DNA of 64,000 nt from Serpentinimonas barnesii (GTDB lineage: Bacteria > Pseudomonadota > Gammaproteobacteria > Burkholderiales > Burkholderiaceae_C), in contig NZ_BAWN01000006.1 in assembly GCF_000696225.1 (NCBI RefSeq), positions 62,001 to 126,000 on the forward strand, given 5' to 3'. Shown piece after piece: positions 10,961 to 19,911 of this stretch (positions are counted from its first letter, which is position 1; every line of letters starts with the position of its first letter). The notes under the pieces are model-generated. The model searched no databases and had not been told where the DNA came from. It saw nothing but the letters and a program-made list of their open reading frames with translations. The position numbers were made by a program, and so were the translations under genes.

Positions 10961-12793
10961 TCAGTGGTTGCCAAACAAGGCCGAGCCACCGCACTCGGGC
11001 AAGCCGGCGTGGCGCCTAAAGAGCGCAAACAGCTCGCGCCCAAAGCCGTGCTCGTTGGCGCCCAAGTCGATGCGCTGGCCGCTGCGGGCGCTCCATTGCT
11101 CGGCTTCGACCTCGACTTGCAGCAGGCCCGCTTCGCAGTCGAACAGCACCATGTCGCCGTCGCGCACCTTGGCGATCGGGCCATCGAGCAGCGCTTCGGG
11201 GCTGAGGTGGATGGCTGCGGGCACCTTGCCCGAAGCGCCCGACATGCGGCCGTCGGTGACCAGCGCCACCTTGAAGCCCCGGTCCAGCAGGCTGCCCAGC
11301 ACCGGGGTGAGCTTGTGCAGCTCGGGCATGCCATTGGCCTGCGGGCCCTGAAAGCGCAGCACGGCCACAAAGTCGCGCTCCAACTGCCCGGCCTTGAACA
11401 AATCGAGCAGCGCCTGTTGGCTGTCGAGCACCAGCGCCGGGGCGCGCACGCGCCGGTGTTCGGGCGCCACCGCCGAGTACTTGACCACCGAGCGGCCCAA
11501 GTTGCCCTGCAACAGCTTGATCCCGCCGTCGGGACTGAAGGGTCGGCTGACCGGGCGCAGCACCTGCTCGTCGGCCGATTGCTGCGCCGGCGCCCGCCAC
11601 GCCAGTTGGCCGGCGTCGATCCAGGGCTCTTGGGTGCAGCGGTGCAGGCCCGGCCCCATGACGGTTTGCACGTCCTCGTGCAGCAGCCCGGCGCCGAGCA
11701 GTTGGTCGATCAAAAAACCCATGCCGCCCGCGGCGTGAAAGTGGTTCACGTCGGCCTTGCCGTTGGGGTAGATGCGCGTCAGCAGCGGAATGGCGCTTGA
11801 GAGGTCGGCAAAATCGTCCCAGTTGATGAGGATGCCGGCGGCCCGTGCCATGGCCACCAAGTGGATTGTGTGGTTGGTCGAGCCACCGGTGGCCAGCAGC
11901 CCGATGATGCCGTTGACCACCGTTTTTTCGCTCACGATGTCGGCCAGCGTCTGCGGCGCTTCGGCGCGCGCCAGCTCCAGTACGCGCTGCACGGCATGGC
12001 GGTTTAGGGCTTGGCGCAGTTCGGTGCCCGGATGCACGAACGAGGAGCCGGGCAATTGCAGGCCCATGACCTCGAGCAGCATCTGGTTGGAGTTGGCGGT
12101 GCCGTAGAAGGTGCAGGTGCCGGGGCCGTGGTAGGCAGCTTCTTCGGCTGCCAGCAAGGTGGCCCGGTCCACCAGACCTTGGGCGTGCTGCTGGCGCACC
12201 TTGGCTTTTTCGTCGTTGGCCAGGCCCGAACTCATGGGGCCAGCGGGCACGAACAGCATCGGCAAATGCCCAAACTGCAAGGCCCCGATCAACAGGCCGG
12301 GCACGATCTTGTCGCAAATGCCCAGCAACAAGGCGCCGTCATAGACGCTGTGCGTCAGGCCCACGGCGGTGCCCAGCGCGATCACGTCGCGCGAAAAGAG
12401 CGACAACTCCATGCCTTCGCAGCCTTGGGTGACGCCGTCGCACATGGCGGGCACGCCACCCGCAACCTGCGCCGTGGCGCCCAGCTCGCGCGCCCACGCC
12501 CGCAACTGGGCTGGGTAGTTTTCGTAGGGCTGGTGCGCCGACAGCATGTCGTTGTAGGCGGTGATGATGCCCACGTTGGGCTGGCGCTCTTGGTGCAGCA
12601 CCAGTTTGTCGGATGCGGGCATGGCGGCAAAGGCGTGCGCGACGTTGGCGCAACCCATGCCGGCGCGGTAGCGCTGCGGGCGTTTTGAGGCCGCCGTGGT
12701 TTGTAAATAGGTGGCGCGGGTGGCGCGGCTGCGTTCGATGATGCGCTGCGTGACGCGCACCAGCGTGTCGTGCAAGGGTGGGGTGGGTTTCAT
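10961..12793 (-). CDS. edd: Phosphogluconate dehydratase
   Basis: A 610-residue IlvD/Edd-family [4Fe-4S] dehydratase converting 6-phosphogluconate to KDPG. Cluster ligand Cys residues are expected in [21 protein letters not shown] and the [20 protein letters not shown] segment, and [15 protein letters not shown] is characteristic of Edd rather than IlvD. The frame is open for 150 codons upstream, but those codons are the antisense-like extension over pgl; the ATG at 12793 lies two bases after the pgl stop and gives the usual N-terminus [18 protein letters not shown]. Part of the zwf-pgl-edd-eda-pgi gene string. Confidence 0.96.
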   Translation of the reverse strand: MKPTPPLHDTLVRVTQRIIERSRATRATYLQTTAASKRPQRYRAGMGCANVAHAFAAMPASDKLVLHQERQPNVGIITAYNDMLSAHQPYENYPAQLRAWARELGATAQVAGGVPAMCDGVTQGCEGMELSLFSRDVIALGTAVGLTHSVYDGALLLGICDKIVPGLLIGALQFGHLPMLFVPAGPMSSGLANDEKAKVRQQHAQGLVDRATLLAAEEAAYHGPGTCTFYGTANSNQMLLEVMGLQLPGSSFVHPGTELRQALNRHAVQRVLELARAEAPQTLADIVSEKTVVNGIIGLLATGGSTNHTIHLVAMARAAGILINWDDFADLSSAIPLLTRIYPNGKADVNHFHAAGGMGFLIDQLLGAGLLHEDVQTVMGPGLHRCTQEPWIDAGQLAWRAPAQQSADEQVLRPVSRPFSPDGGIKLLQGNLGRSVVKYSAVAPEHRRVRAPALVLDSQQALLDLFKAGQLERDFVAVLRFQGPQANGMPELHKLTPVLGSLLDRGFKVALVTDGRMSGASGKVPAAIHLSPEALLDGPIAKVRDGDMVLFDCEAGLLQVEVEAEQWSARSGQRIDLGANEHGFGRELFALFRRHAGLPECGGSALFGNH

Positions 12794-12795
12794 GA

Positions 12796-13602
12796 TCAGG
12801 GGGCTATCCAAATATCGATCGGGCCAGCGGCCCGCTCCAACACAAACGAGACCGGCCAAGCGGGCGAAGGGGCTTCTAGGGCGCGCTGGTACACCGCCAG
12901 CTTGGCCGCGCCGGCCAAGGCCAAGTGGCGCTGGCGTGCGGCCAGCACCCAGGCGCGCGTGAGGGTCAGGCGCGGATGCGCTGCCGTGCGCGGCTGTGTG
13001 CACACCACCGGCTGCGTGCCGTGCAGCGCCTCGGGCAAGCCGGGGCTGTCGGGGAACCACGAGGCGGTGTGGCCGTCGTCGCCCATGCCCAGCAGCAGCA
13101 CGTCGAGCACGTCCCCCAGCGCCCGCAGGCGCTGGCTGGCGCGTTCTGCCAAGGCGGGGCCGGCCCGGAGCGCAGTTGCCACAGGGTCTGCATCGTCCGC
13201 AGGCTGTTCGGTCAAGGCCACGGGCCAGGGCGGGTCGAGCCAAGCCGTGAAGCGCGCCTGCGCCGCCGCGCCTTGCAGCAAGTGCGTGCGCACCAAAAGG
13301 GCGTTGCTGTCGGGGTGCTGTTCGGGCACGCAGCGCTCATCGACCAGCGTGAGTTGCACCCGCGCCCAATCCACGTCTTGCAGGCGCAATTGCTCGAACA
13401 AGGCAATGGGCGAACGCCCTCCCGAAACCGCCAGCGTGGCTTGGCCGCGCTGCGCGATGGCCGCCTGCAACTGCCCGGCTATGCACTGCGCCTGCGCCAA
13501 GGCCATGGAAGCCGGGCAGGCGCAGTGGTGTTCGCGCACACCCGGTGGGCGCGCAACGGCCGGATCCGGCGCGGCAAGGGGAGGGGGGTTGGCGGCGCTC
13601 AT
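12796..13602 (-). CDS. pgl: 6-phosphogluconolactonase
   Basis: A 268-residue Pgl/SOL-type lactonase of the NagB/RpiA fold that hydrolyses 6-phosphogluconolactone. Visible family motifs are [16 protein letters not shown] near residue 60, [17 protein letters not shown], and [16 protein letters not shown], the active-site His motif. The N-terminal 25 or so residues are proline-rich and poorly conserved. The ATG overlaps the zwf stop by four bases (13599-13602), a sign of translational coupling between the first two oxidative steps. Confidence 0.93.
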   Translation of the reverse strand: MSAANPPPLAAPDPAVARPPGVREHHCACPASMALAQAQCIAGQLQAAIAQRGQATLAVSGGRSPIALFEQLRLQDVDWARVQLTLVDERCVPEQHPDSNALLVRTHLLQGAAAQARFTAWLDPPWPVALTEQPADDADPVATALRAGPALAERASQRLRALGDVLDVLLLGMGDDGHTASWFPDSPGLPEALHGTQPVVCTQPRTAAHPRLTLTRAWVLAARQRHLALAGAAKLAVYQRALEAPSPAWPVSFVLERAAGPIDIWIAP

Positions 13603-15062
13603 GATTCCTCGAACCAGCTACAGCCCTCGCGGGCCATCAGGGCCGAGGACGCGGCCGGGCCCCAAGTGCCGGCGGTGTAGGGGCGCGGCTTTTCGCCCAG
13701 CGCCTGCCAGCCCTGCAAGATCGGGTCAACCCACTTCCAGGCGGCTTCGAGTTCATCGCGCCGCATGAAGTGGGTCAACCGCCCCTTGATCACGTCCACC
13801 AGCAGCCGCTCGTAGGCGTCGGCGCGCCGGCCCGCCAAGGCGGATTCGAGGTCGAGGTCGAGGAACACCGGTTTCATGTTCAGGCCCGAACCGGGGATTT
13901 TGGCCATCATCTGCAACTGGATTGACTCCTCGGGCTGCAAGGTGATGATGAGCCGATTCGGGTGTTCGTTGGGCGGCTGGGCGCCGAAGATGGAAAAGGG
14001 CGGTTGCGCAAAATCGATCACGATCTGCGAGCGCCGCGTTTGCAGCCGCTTGCCGGTGCGCAAAAAAAACGGCACCCCGGCCCAGCGCGCGTTGTTGATG
14101 TGGGTGCGCAGCGCCACAAAGGTTTCGGTTTGGCTGCCGGGCGGGACGTTGGCCTCATCGAGGTAGCCGCACACCGATTCGCCCTGTGCCGCCCCGGCAA
14201 TGTACTGGCCGCGCACGGTGTGCTGGCGCAGGGCGGCGGCATCGAGCCGTTGCAGGCTGCGCAAGACCTTGAGTTTTTCGTCGCGCACGTCGTCGGGGTC
14301 GAGCGATATGGGGGGCTCCATGGCGACGATGCACAGCAGTTGCAACAGGTGGTTTTGCACCATGTCGCGCAAGGCCCCGGTCTGGTCGTAAAAGCCGGCC
14401 CGACTGCCCACGCCCACCGATTCGGCCACCGTGATTTGCACGCTGCGGATGCTGGGCGCGCGCCACAGCGGTTCGAAAATGGCGTTGCCAAAGCGCAGCA
14501 CCATCAGGTTTTGCACCGTTTCCTTGCCCAAATAGTGGTCGATGCGGTAGATTTGCTGCTCGCCAAAGTGGCGCGCCACCGCTTCGTTGATCACCTTGGC
14601 CGAGGGCAGGTCGTGGCCGAGCGGTTTTTCCAGCACCACCCGCGCCTGCGCATCCACCAGTCCGGCGCTGTCCAAGTGCTGGCAAATTTGGGTAAACAGG
14701 GTCGGGGCGGTGGCAAGGTAGAACACGCGTTGTGCCTGCGGCGTCAGGCAGGCGGCCAGCCGCGCGTAGTCGGCGGCTTGGGTGGCATCGAGCGATACGT
14801 ATTCGAGCCGTTGCAAAAACGCTTGCCACACTTCGGGCTGCATTTCATTGGCGTCGATGTGCTTGATGCTGCCCCCTTGCACAAATTCCACGTACTGAGC
14901 CGTGCTCCACGCCTGGCGGCCCAGCGCGATGATGCGGGTGGCCGTTGGCAGCCGCTGGTGTGCATGCGCCATGTACAGCGCCGGCAGCAGCTTGCGCCAT
15001 GAGAGGTCGCCGGCCCCGCCAAATATGAGCAGATCGAGCGCTCGTTCGGTTGCTGCGGTCAT
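13599..15062 (-). CDS. zwf: Glucose-6-phosphate 1-dehydrogenase
   Basis: A 487-residue NADP-dependent dehydrogenase that commits glucose-6-phosphate to the Entner-Doudoroff and pentose phosphate routes. The dinucleotide fold starts at LLIFGGAGDLSWRKLLPALY and the active-site signature is RIDHYLGKETVQNLM near residue 170. The conserved YAGTWGPAASSALM segment is at the C-terminus. It is the first gene of the minus-strand central carbon operon. A palindrome matching the HexR operator lies 46-62 bp upstream of its ATG, so repression by HexR and release by KDPG is the likely control. Confidence 0.97.
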   Translation of the reverse strand: MTAATERALDLLIFGGAGDLSWRKLLPALYMAHAHQRLPTATRIIALGRQAWSTAQYVEFVQGGSIKHIDANEMQPEVWQAFLQRLEYVSLDATQAADYARLAACLTPQAQRVFYLATAPTLFTQICQHLDSAGLVDAQARVVLEKPLGHDLPSAKVINEAVARHFGEQQIYRIDHYLGKETVQNLMVLRFGNAIFEPLWRAPSIRSVQITVAESVGVGSRAGFYDQTGALRDMVQNHLLQLLCIVAMEPPISLDPDDVRDEKLKVLRSLQRLDAAALRQHTVRGQYIAGAAQGESVCGYLDEANVPPGSQTETFVALRTHINNARWAGVPFFLRTGKRLQTRRSQIVIDFAQPPFSIFGAQPPNEHPNRLIITLQPEESIQLQMMAKIPGSGLNMKPVFLDLDLESALAGRRADAYERLLVDVIKGRLTHFMRRDELEAAWKWVDPILQGWQALGEKPRPYTAGTWGPAASSALMAREGCSWFEES

Positions 15063-15107
15063 GGAGGCATTCCGGTTTTGGGTTGGGGATGAGGTTGGAT
15101 CGCAGGA

Positions 15108-15124
15108 TTGTAACTAAATTACAA
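15108..15124. promoter_or_regulatory. HexR operator upstream of zwf
   Basis: TTGTAACTAAATTACAA is an inverted repeat with TTGTAA and TTACAA arms. It matches the HexR recognition pattern described for gammaproteobacteria (TTGT, 7-9 bases, ACAA; TGTAATTAAATTACA-like). It lies 46-62 bp upstream of the zwf ATG, where a repressor would overlap the promoter. The minus-strand hexamer TACAAT (forward 15107-15112) could serve as the -10. A degenerate second half site, AAATTACA on the minus strand near 15151-15158, lies 30 bp further upstream. The hexR gene itself is in this window at 24-24.8 kb. Confidence 0.8.
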
Positions 15125-15173
15125 AAATGCGGGTTATTGACACAGTTGGCTGTAATTTAAATCCGGGTAAGGC

Positions 15174-15215
15174 AAAAAAACCAGCGCTCGGCGTTATTAA
15201 GCCGTGCTGAGCGCT
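15174..15215 (-). terminator. Intrinsic terminator of the two-component operon
   Basis: On the minus strand a seven-base-pair stem (AGCGCTC / GAGCGCT, forward arms 15183-15189 and 15209-15215), with an inner GGC/GCC pairing, is followed two bases later by seven T residues. The stem starts in the last codons of the histidine kinase gene, so it ends that operon and insulates the zwf promoter downstream. Confidence 0.82.
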
Positions 15216-16696
15216 TGCGGTGGCATTGCCGGCAAGCTGATGCGCACCTCCAGCCCGCCTTCGGGTGGGTGCCGCAACGCCACCTCACCGCCGTGGCGGC
15301 GCACGATGTCGCGCACGATGGCCAGCCCCAAGCCGCAGCCATTGCCTTGCTGGGTGCCCCTAAAAAAACGCTCGAAGGCGCGCTCGCGCAGTTCGGGCGC
15401 GATGCCGGGCCCGTTGTCGCGCACCCAGATTTGCAGTGGGTCAGAGGCCGAGTCGAGCCCGACCGTGATTTCGGCCCCCGTGCCCGCGTACAAAATGGCG
15501 TTGTCGATCAGGTTGGATATGGCCTCACGCAGCAGCGTGGGTTCGGCCCATACCCAAGCGGCGGGGCCGTCGCGGTGTTCCCAGCCGAGGTCGATTTGGG
15601 CGCGCAAGGCTTTGGGCACCCAATCGGCCACCACGGTTTGCAGCAGCGCCTGCAAGTCGGTGCGCTGCATTTGGGGCAGCGGGGCGCCGGGTTCGGAGCG
15701 CGCCAAGCTCAACAGCTGGTTCACGAGGTGGGCGCTGCGGGCGGCGCTCTCGTGCACCTTGGCCAGGCGCTGGCGCAATTCGGCGCGCTCGCTGGTTTCG
15801 AGTTGTTGCAACGCCAGTTCGGTCTGCGCCTTCAGGCCCGCCAAGGGCGTTCGCAACTGGTGTGCGGCGTCTCCGATGAAGCGCCGCTGCTGCTCCAGAT
15901 GCTGGCGCGCATCGGCCAGCAGGGTGTTGAGCGCCTGCGCCAGCGCGTGCAGCTCCAGCGGCGCGCCGTCGAGCTCGATGGGATCGAGTTTGCTGGCGGC
16001 TCGGCCCTCAACTTGCTGCCTCAGGCGCCGGATCGGGGCCAAGCCGGCCTGAATCCCGAACCAAACGATCAGGCTCATCAAGACCATCAGGGTCGACAGG
16101 GGCAGCAGCATGTCGATCAAAATGCGCTCCACCAGTTGCTCACGCGTGGTTTTGCTGCGTGCCACCTGAATCAGCACCTGCTGCGGGGCGGCCCCGAACT
16201 CGGCATCGAGCAACTGGTACAAGGCCACCACGCGCACCTGCACCAGGGTGTCGCTGCCGGGCATGGAGGGCATCAGGCCGTCGTAGAAAAAGGGCAGATC
16301 CGGCTGCGAATTGGCCTGCACTTCGGGCGGCGGTGGCGGCAAGGTGTGGTTGCCCAAGATGAAGCTGCCCGGGGGCGAGCTCACTACATAAAACTGGCGG
16401 TCTTGCGGGTCGGCTTCGAGTATGGCCTGCGCGGCCCGCGGAAAATCGATCAGCAAGCCATCGCCCAGCGGTTTGAGCTGACGCGCCAAGGCCCGGCTGG
16501 ATTGCGCCAGCCCCATGTCGAGCGCCTGATCGACGTAGCTGGCGGCCAGCCGATAGGCCGCAGCTCCACCCGCAGCCCAGAGCACGATTTGCGGCAGCAG
16601 CAGCCACAGCAGCAACTGGCGCGACAAGCGCAAACGGTGCCCCTTGAGGGGCGGCTTTGCAGCGGCTGGGGCAGTGGATGAAGCGGGGGCGCTCAA
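15197..16696 (-). CDS. Two-component sensor histidine kinase (TctE/QseC-like)
   Basis: A membrane histidine kinase of about 499 residues. The first transmembrane helix is LLLWLLLPQIVLWAAGG and the second LLPLSTLMVLMSLIVWFGI, bracketing a periplasmic sensor region of about 140 residues (2CSK-N type, as in TctE). A HAMP-like linker leads to the H box GDAAHQLRTPLAGL, the N box AISNLIDNAILYAG, and G boxes VRDNGPGIAP and GCGLGLAIVRDI. The best start is a TTG at 16696 that overlaps the regulator stop (TTGA) and has GGAGG ten bases upstream; the frame is open further but overlaps the regulator. Ligand unknown; the neighbours suggest a sugar or carboxylate. Confidence 0.87.
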   Translation of the reverse strand: MSAPASSTAPAAAKPPLKGHRLRLSRQLLLWLLLPQIVLWAAGGAAAYRLAASYVDQALDMGLAQSSRALARQLKPLGDGLLIDFPRAAQAILEADPQDRQFYVVSSPPGSFILGNHTLPPPPPEVQANSQPDLPFFYDGLMPSMPGSDTLVQVRVVALYQLLDAEFGAAPQQVLIQVARSKTTREQLVERILIDMLLPLSTLMVLMSLIVWFGIQAGLAPIRRLRQQVEGRAASKLDPIELDGAPLELHALAQALNTLLADARQHLEQQRRFIGDAAHQLRTPLAGLKAQTELALQQLETSERAELRQRLAKVHESAARSAHLVNQLLSLARSEPGAPLPQMQRTDLQALLQTVVADWVPKALRAQIDLGWEHRDGPAAWVWAEPTLLREAISNLIDNAILYAGTGAEITVGLDSASDPLQIWVRDNGPGIAPELRERAFERFFRGTQQGNGCGLGLAIVRDIVRRHGGEVALRHPPEGGLEVRISLPAMPPQALSTA

Positions 16697-17364
16697 GGGG
16701 TTTCGGCCTCCATCAGATAGCCCAATCCGCGCACGGTGCGTATCAGCACGCCCGCGCCTTCGAGCTTGCGCCGCAAGCGGTGGATATAAACCTCGATCGT
16801 GTTGCCGGGCCCGCTTTCGGCACCTTCGCCCGACCAGGTGGCGGCAATCTGGTCTTTGGTGACCACCTTGCCGCGTTGCTCGATCAGCAGATTGAGCAAC
16901 GACCATTCGCGCCCGCTGAGTTCGAGCGCCGCGCCGTTGAGGGTGGCGCGCCGGCGCTCGGGTTCCAGCACCAGCCCTTGCCATTGCAGCGCCGTTTGCT
17001 GGGGCAGGCTGCGCCGCAGCAAGGCTTGCAAGCGGGCCTGCAATTCGGGCCAGTCAAAAGGTTTGGTCACGTAGTCGTCGGCCCCGGCTTCAAAGCCGGC
17101 CACCCGATCATCCAGCGCATCGCGTGCCGACAGCAGCAGCACCGGCAGACCCGGATTGTTGCGCCGCAAGCGCTGCAACACGGTCAGGCCATCGACCATG
17201 GGCAGGCCAAGGTCGAGCACCGCAATGTCGAACGGCTGGTGTTCGAGCAGGTAATCGGCCACTGCCCCATTGGGCGCGTGCTGCACCGCATAGCCCGCGC
17301 GGCCGAGTTGTTGCAGCAGGGCGTCTGCTAGGAGGGGGTCGTCTTCGGCCAGCAGGAGCTTCAT
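16693..17364 (-). CDS. OmpR-family response regulator (TctD/QseB-like)
   Basis: A 223-residue response regulator. The receiver domain has the acidic pocket EDD at residues 7-9, the phospho-acceptor Asp51 (AVLDLGLP) and Lys101 (TKPFDW). The C-terminal winged-helix DNA-binding domain ends in IHRLRRKLEGAGVLIRTVRGLGYLM. It is translated with the overlapping kinase gene downstream. It is divergent from the sugar transporter genes across a 277 bp gap, a position like that of GltR/GtrS next to gts genes in Pseudomonas. I infer that it may regulate sugar uptake, but no target site can be proven here. Confidence 0.9.
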   Translation of the reverse strand: MKLLLAEDDPLLADALLQQLGRAGYAVQHAPNGAVADYLLEHQPFDIAVLDLGLPMVDGLTVLQRLRRNNPGLPVLLLSARDALDDRVAGFEAGADDYVTKPFDWPELQARLQALLRRSLPQQTALQWQGLVLEPERRRATLNGAALELSGREWSLLNLLIEQRGKVVTKDQIAATWSGEGAESGPGNTIEVYIHRLRRKLEGAGVLIRTVRGLGYLMEAETP

Positions 17365-17528
17365 GGGATTGGGTGCGATGGAATCAACGGCGCATCGAGA
17401 TGGGGCATGGCGGATGCGGCTGGCGTATGGGCCAGCTTGGCGCGCCCCGATGCAGGCCCTTCATTGTGCCGTGCTTGGCCCCAGCCCGGCGCACCCAGAG
17501 CGGGCCTGGGCTTCAGGGTTTAACCTAG

Positions 17529-17543
17529 TATTAATAAATTAAT
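17529..17543. promoter_or_regulatory. AT-rich palindrome in the regulator/gtsA intergenic region
   Basis: TATTAATAAATTAAT contains ATTAAT arms in inverted orientation, in an otherwise GC-rich genome. It lies in the 277 bp gap between the divergent response regulator and gtsA, about 100 bp from the gtsA ATG. It matches the TGTAATTAAATTACA HexR pattern at 10 of 15 positions, so it may be a diverged HexR site or a site for the response regulator. No other clear element is seen in this gap apart from an AGGAG ribosome binding site before gtsA. Confidence 0.4.
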
Positions 17544-17641
17544 TGTTTGTTAAGATTTCGCCGCTGCCCGGTAACGGGTTCAGCCACCCTCGGGCAGGCA
17601 GCGCTCTTCAAAACCCCCAAGCTTCAGGAGACGATCCGATC

Positions 17642-18910
17642 ATGCGCAAACTCATAGACATCAAGAAAACGCTGGTGGCCGCAGCCACCGTGCTGCTGAC
17701 CGCCACCGCATTTGCCCAGACCACGGGCGGTGAGGTGGAGGTGCTGCACTGGTGGACCAGCGGCGGCGAGGCGCGCGCGGCGGCTGCGCTCAAGCAGCAG
17801 TTGCAGCAGCAGGGCCACACCTGGCGCGATTTTGCCGTGGCCGGTGGCGGCGGCGACAACGCGATGACGGTGCTCAAATCGCGCGTGATGGCGGGCAACC
17901 CGCCCTCGGCGGCGCAGATCAAAGGGCCGTCGCTGCAAGAGTGGGGCGAGCTTGGGGTGCTGACCAACCTGAACGATGTGGCCCGCGCCGGCAACTGGGA
18001 CAACCTGGTGCCGCGCGTGATTGGCGACATCATGAAACACAACGGCAACTGGATTGCGGTGCCGGTCAACGTGCACCGGGTCAACTGGCTCTGGACCAAC
18101 CCCGAGGTGTTCCGCCGCGCCGGTGCCCGCGTACCCACCAACTGGGATGAGTTTTTTGTCGCCGCCGAGGCGCTGCGCCGTGCCGGCGTGATTCCGCTGG
18201 CACATGGCGGGCAAAACTGGCAGGATTTCACCTTGTTTGAATCGGTCGCGCTGGGCGTGGGCGGCACCGATTTTTACCGCAGTGCCCTGGTGCAACTGGA
18301 CCAAACCGCGCTGCGCAGCGCAACCATGACGCGCGTGCTCGAGACCTTCCGCCGCGTCAAGGCGCACACTGACCGCAACGCCCCCGGCCGCGACTGGAAC
18401 CTGGCCACGGCGATGGTGATACGGGGCGAAGCCGGCATGCAACTGATGGGCGACTGGGCCAAGGGCGAGTTCATCGCCGCAGGTCGGGTGCCGGGGCGTG
18501 ATTTTGGCTGCGTGGCAGCGCCCGGCACCGCCAATGCCTTCACCTTCAACGTCGACTCCTTTGCCATGTTCCGCCTGCGCAACGAGGCCAACACCCGGGC
18601 CCAGCGCGATTTGGCCAACGCCATTTTGTCGCCGGAGTTCCAGGAAGTGTTCAACCTCAACAAGGGTTCGATCCCGGTGCGGCTGAACATGAACCTGGAG
18701 CGCTTTGATGAATGCGCCCGCATGAGCTCGCGCGATTTCGTTGAAACCTCGCGCCGCGGCACGCTGGTGCCCTCGATCGCGCACGGCATGGCGGTGCGTT
18801 CGGCGGCATCGGGCGCCATGCAAGATGTGGTGAGCCAATTCTGGAACGACGACCGGGTGACGGTGCAAAACGCCCAAGAGCGGCTTGCCCGGGCGGCGCA
18901 AACGCGCTGA
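17642..18910 (+). CDS. gtsA: Sugar ABC transporter, periplasmic binding protein (GtsA-like)
   Basis: A 422-residue family 1 extracellular solute-binding protein. The N-terminus MRKLIDIKKTLVAAATVLL...AFAQ is a signal peptide with cleavage after AFA. The mature start EVEVLHWWTSGGEARA and segments such as PVNVHRVNWLWTNPEVFR and GRDWNLATAMVIRGEAGMQL closely resemble GtsA, the glucose/mannose-binding protein of pseudomonads. The frame is open upstream, but the ATG at 17642 has AGGAG about 12 bases before it and begins the signal peptide. It heads a transporter operon that continues with two permeases and an ATPase, next to glucokinase and Entner-Doudoroff genes. Confidence 0.92.
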   Translation: MRKLIDIKKTLVAAATVLLTATAFAQTTGGEVEVLHWWTSGGEARAAAALKQQLQQQGHTWRDFAVAGGGGDNAMTVLKSRVMAGNPPSAAQIKGPSLQEWGELGVLTNLNDVARAGNWDNLVPRVIGDIMKHNGNWIAVPVNVHRVNWLWTNPEVFRRAGARVPTNWDEFFVAAEALRRAGVIPLAHGGQNWQDFTLFESVALGVGGTDFYRSALVQLDQTALRSATMTRVLETFRRVKAHTDRNAPGRDWNLATAMVIRGEAGMQLMGDWAKGEFIAAGRVPGRDFGCVAAPGTANAFTFNVDSFAMFRLRNEANTRAQRDLANAILSPEFQEVFNLNKGSIPVRLNMNLERFDECARMSSRDFVETSRRGTLVPSIAHGMAVRSAASGAMQDVVSQFWNDDRVTVQNAQERLARAAQTR

Positions 18911-19029
18911 ACGACGGAAGCCTTGTGGCTGATTTGGCTTCAATATTGCAGTCTTGAAAGCGCAGGCGCGCACCCCGAACCGGGTGCCGCCTGCCTGCCT
19001 GATTACCAGGCTGTCCAGTGGAGTGGCAC

Positions 19030-19911
19030 ATGTTTCGTTCCCCCCAAAGCAAGGCAACGGTCTGGTTGCCCAAGCTGGTGGTCGCCCCCAGTTTTTTGCT
19101 CTCGTTGCTGTTTATTTACGGCCTGATGGCGTGGAACGGCTATTTGTCGTTCACCGCTTCGCGCATCCTGCCCAACTACGAGTTCATCGGGCTGGCCAAT
19201 TACGAGGCCCTGTGGGTGAACGAGCGCTTCCATGTGGCCATGCGCAATCTGGCCGTTTTTGGCGTGCTTTTCATTGGCGGTTCGATGGCGCTGGGGGTGC
19301 TGCTGGCAATCTTGCTGGATCAAAAAATCCGCGCCGAGGGTGTGCTGCGCACGATCTACCTGTACCCGATGGCGATTTCTTTCATCGTCACCGGCACGGC
19401 CTGGAAATGGATGCTCAATCCGGGCATGGGGTTGGAGCATTTGATGCACCAGTGGGGCTTCGAGAACTTCAGCTTTGGTTGGTTGGTCGATCCCCAAATG
19501 GCGATTTACTGCGTCGTAATTGCCGGCATATGGCAGTGCGCTGGCTTCGTCATGGCCCTGTTTCTGGCCGCCTTGCGTGGTATCGATGAGTCCATCATCA
19601 AAGCGGCGCAGGTCGATGGCGCCAGCTTGCCGCGCATTTACTGGAGCATCATCCTGCCCAGCCTAGGCCCGGTGTTTTTTAGCACTTTTATCGTGGTCAG
19701 CCATTTGGCCATCAAGAGCTTCGACCTCGTGATGGCGCTTACCGCCGGCGGCCCCGGCTTTGCCACCGACCTGCCGGCGACTTTCATGTATGCCCACGCC
19801 TTTACGCGCGGTCAGATCGGGCTTGGCGCAGCCAGCGCCATGGTCATGTTGGCGGTGGTGGCCGCCATCGTGGTGCCCTACCTCTATTCCGAACTGAGGA
19901 GCAAGCGATGA
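19030..19911 (+). CDS. gtsB: Sugar ABC transporter permease (GtsB-like)
   Basis: A 293-residue inner-membrane permease of the MalF/UgpA family with six predicted helices, the first being PSFLLSLLFIYGLMAW. The ATPase-contact EAA loop is DESIIKAAQVDGASLPRIYW near residue 195. I chose ATG 19030, which has GGAG at 19020-19023 with six bases spacing; a GTG four codons upstream overlaps that site. It is 119 bp downstream of gtsA and overlaps gtsC by four bases. Confidence 0.92.
   Translation: MFRSPQSKATVWLPKLVVAPSFLLSLLFIYGLMAWNGYLSFTASRILPNYEFIGLANYEALWVNERFHVAMRNLAVFGVLFIGGSMALGVLLAILLDQKIRAEGVLRTIYLYPMAISFIVTGTAWKWMLNPGMGLEHLMHQWGFENFSFGWLVDPQMAIYCVVIAGIWQCAGFVMALFLAALRGIDESIIKAAQVDGASLPRIYWSIILPSLGPVFFSTFIVVSHLAIKSFDLVMALTAGGPGFATDLPATFMYAHAFTRGQIGLGAASAMVMLAVVAAIVVPYLYSELRSKR

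Noticed and set aside
12794-13243. 150-codon upstream extension of the edd frame
   Set aside because: It runs through pgl in another frame and is Arg/Gly/Ala-rich. The ATG at 12793 gives the usual Edd N-terminus two bases after the pgl stop.
15137-15160. Plus-strand TTGACA with an AT-rich stretch downstream as a promoter
   Set aside because: It points into the terminator and the antisense strand of the kinase gene; no plus-strand gene follows and the spacing to a -10 box is poor.
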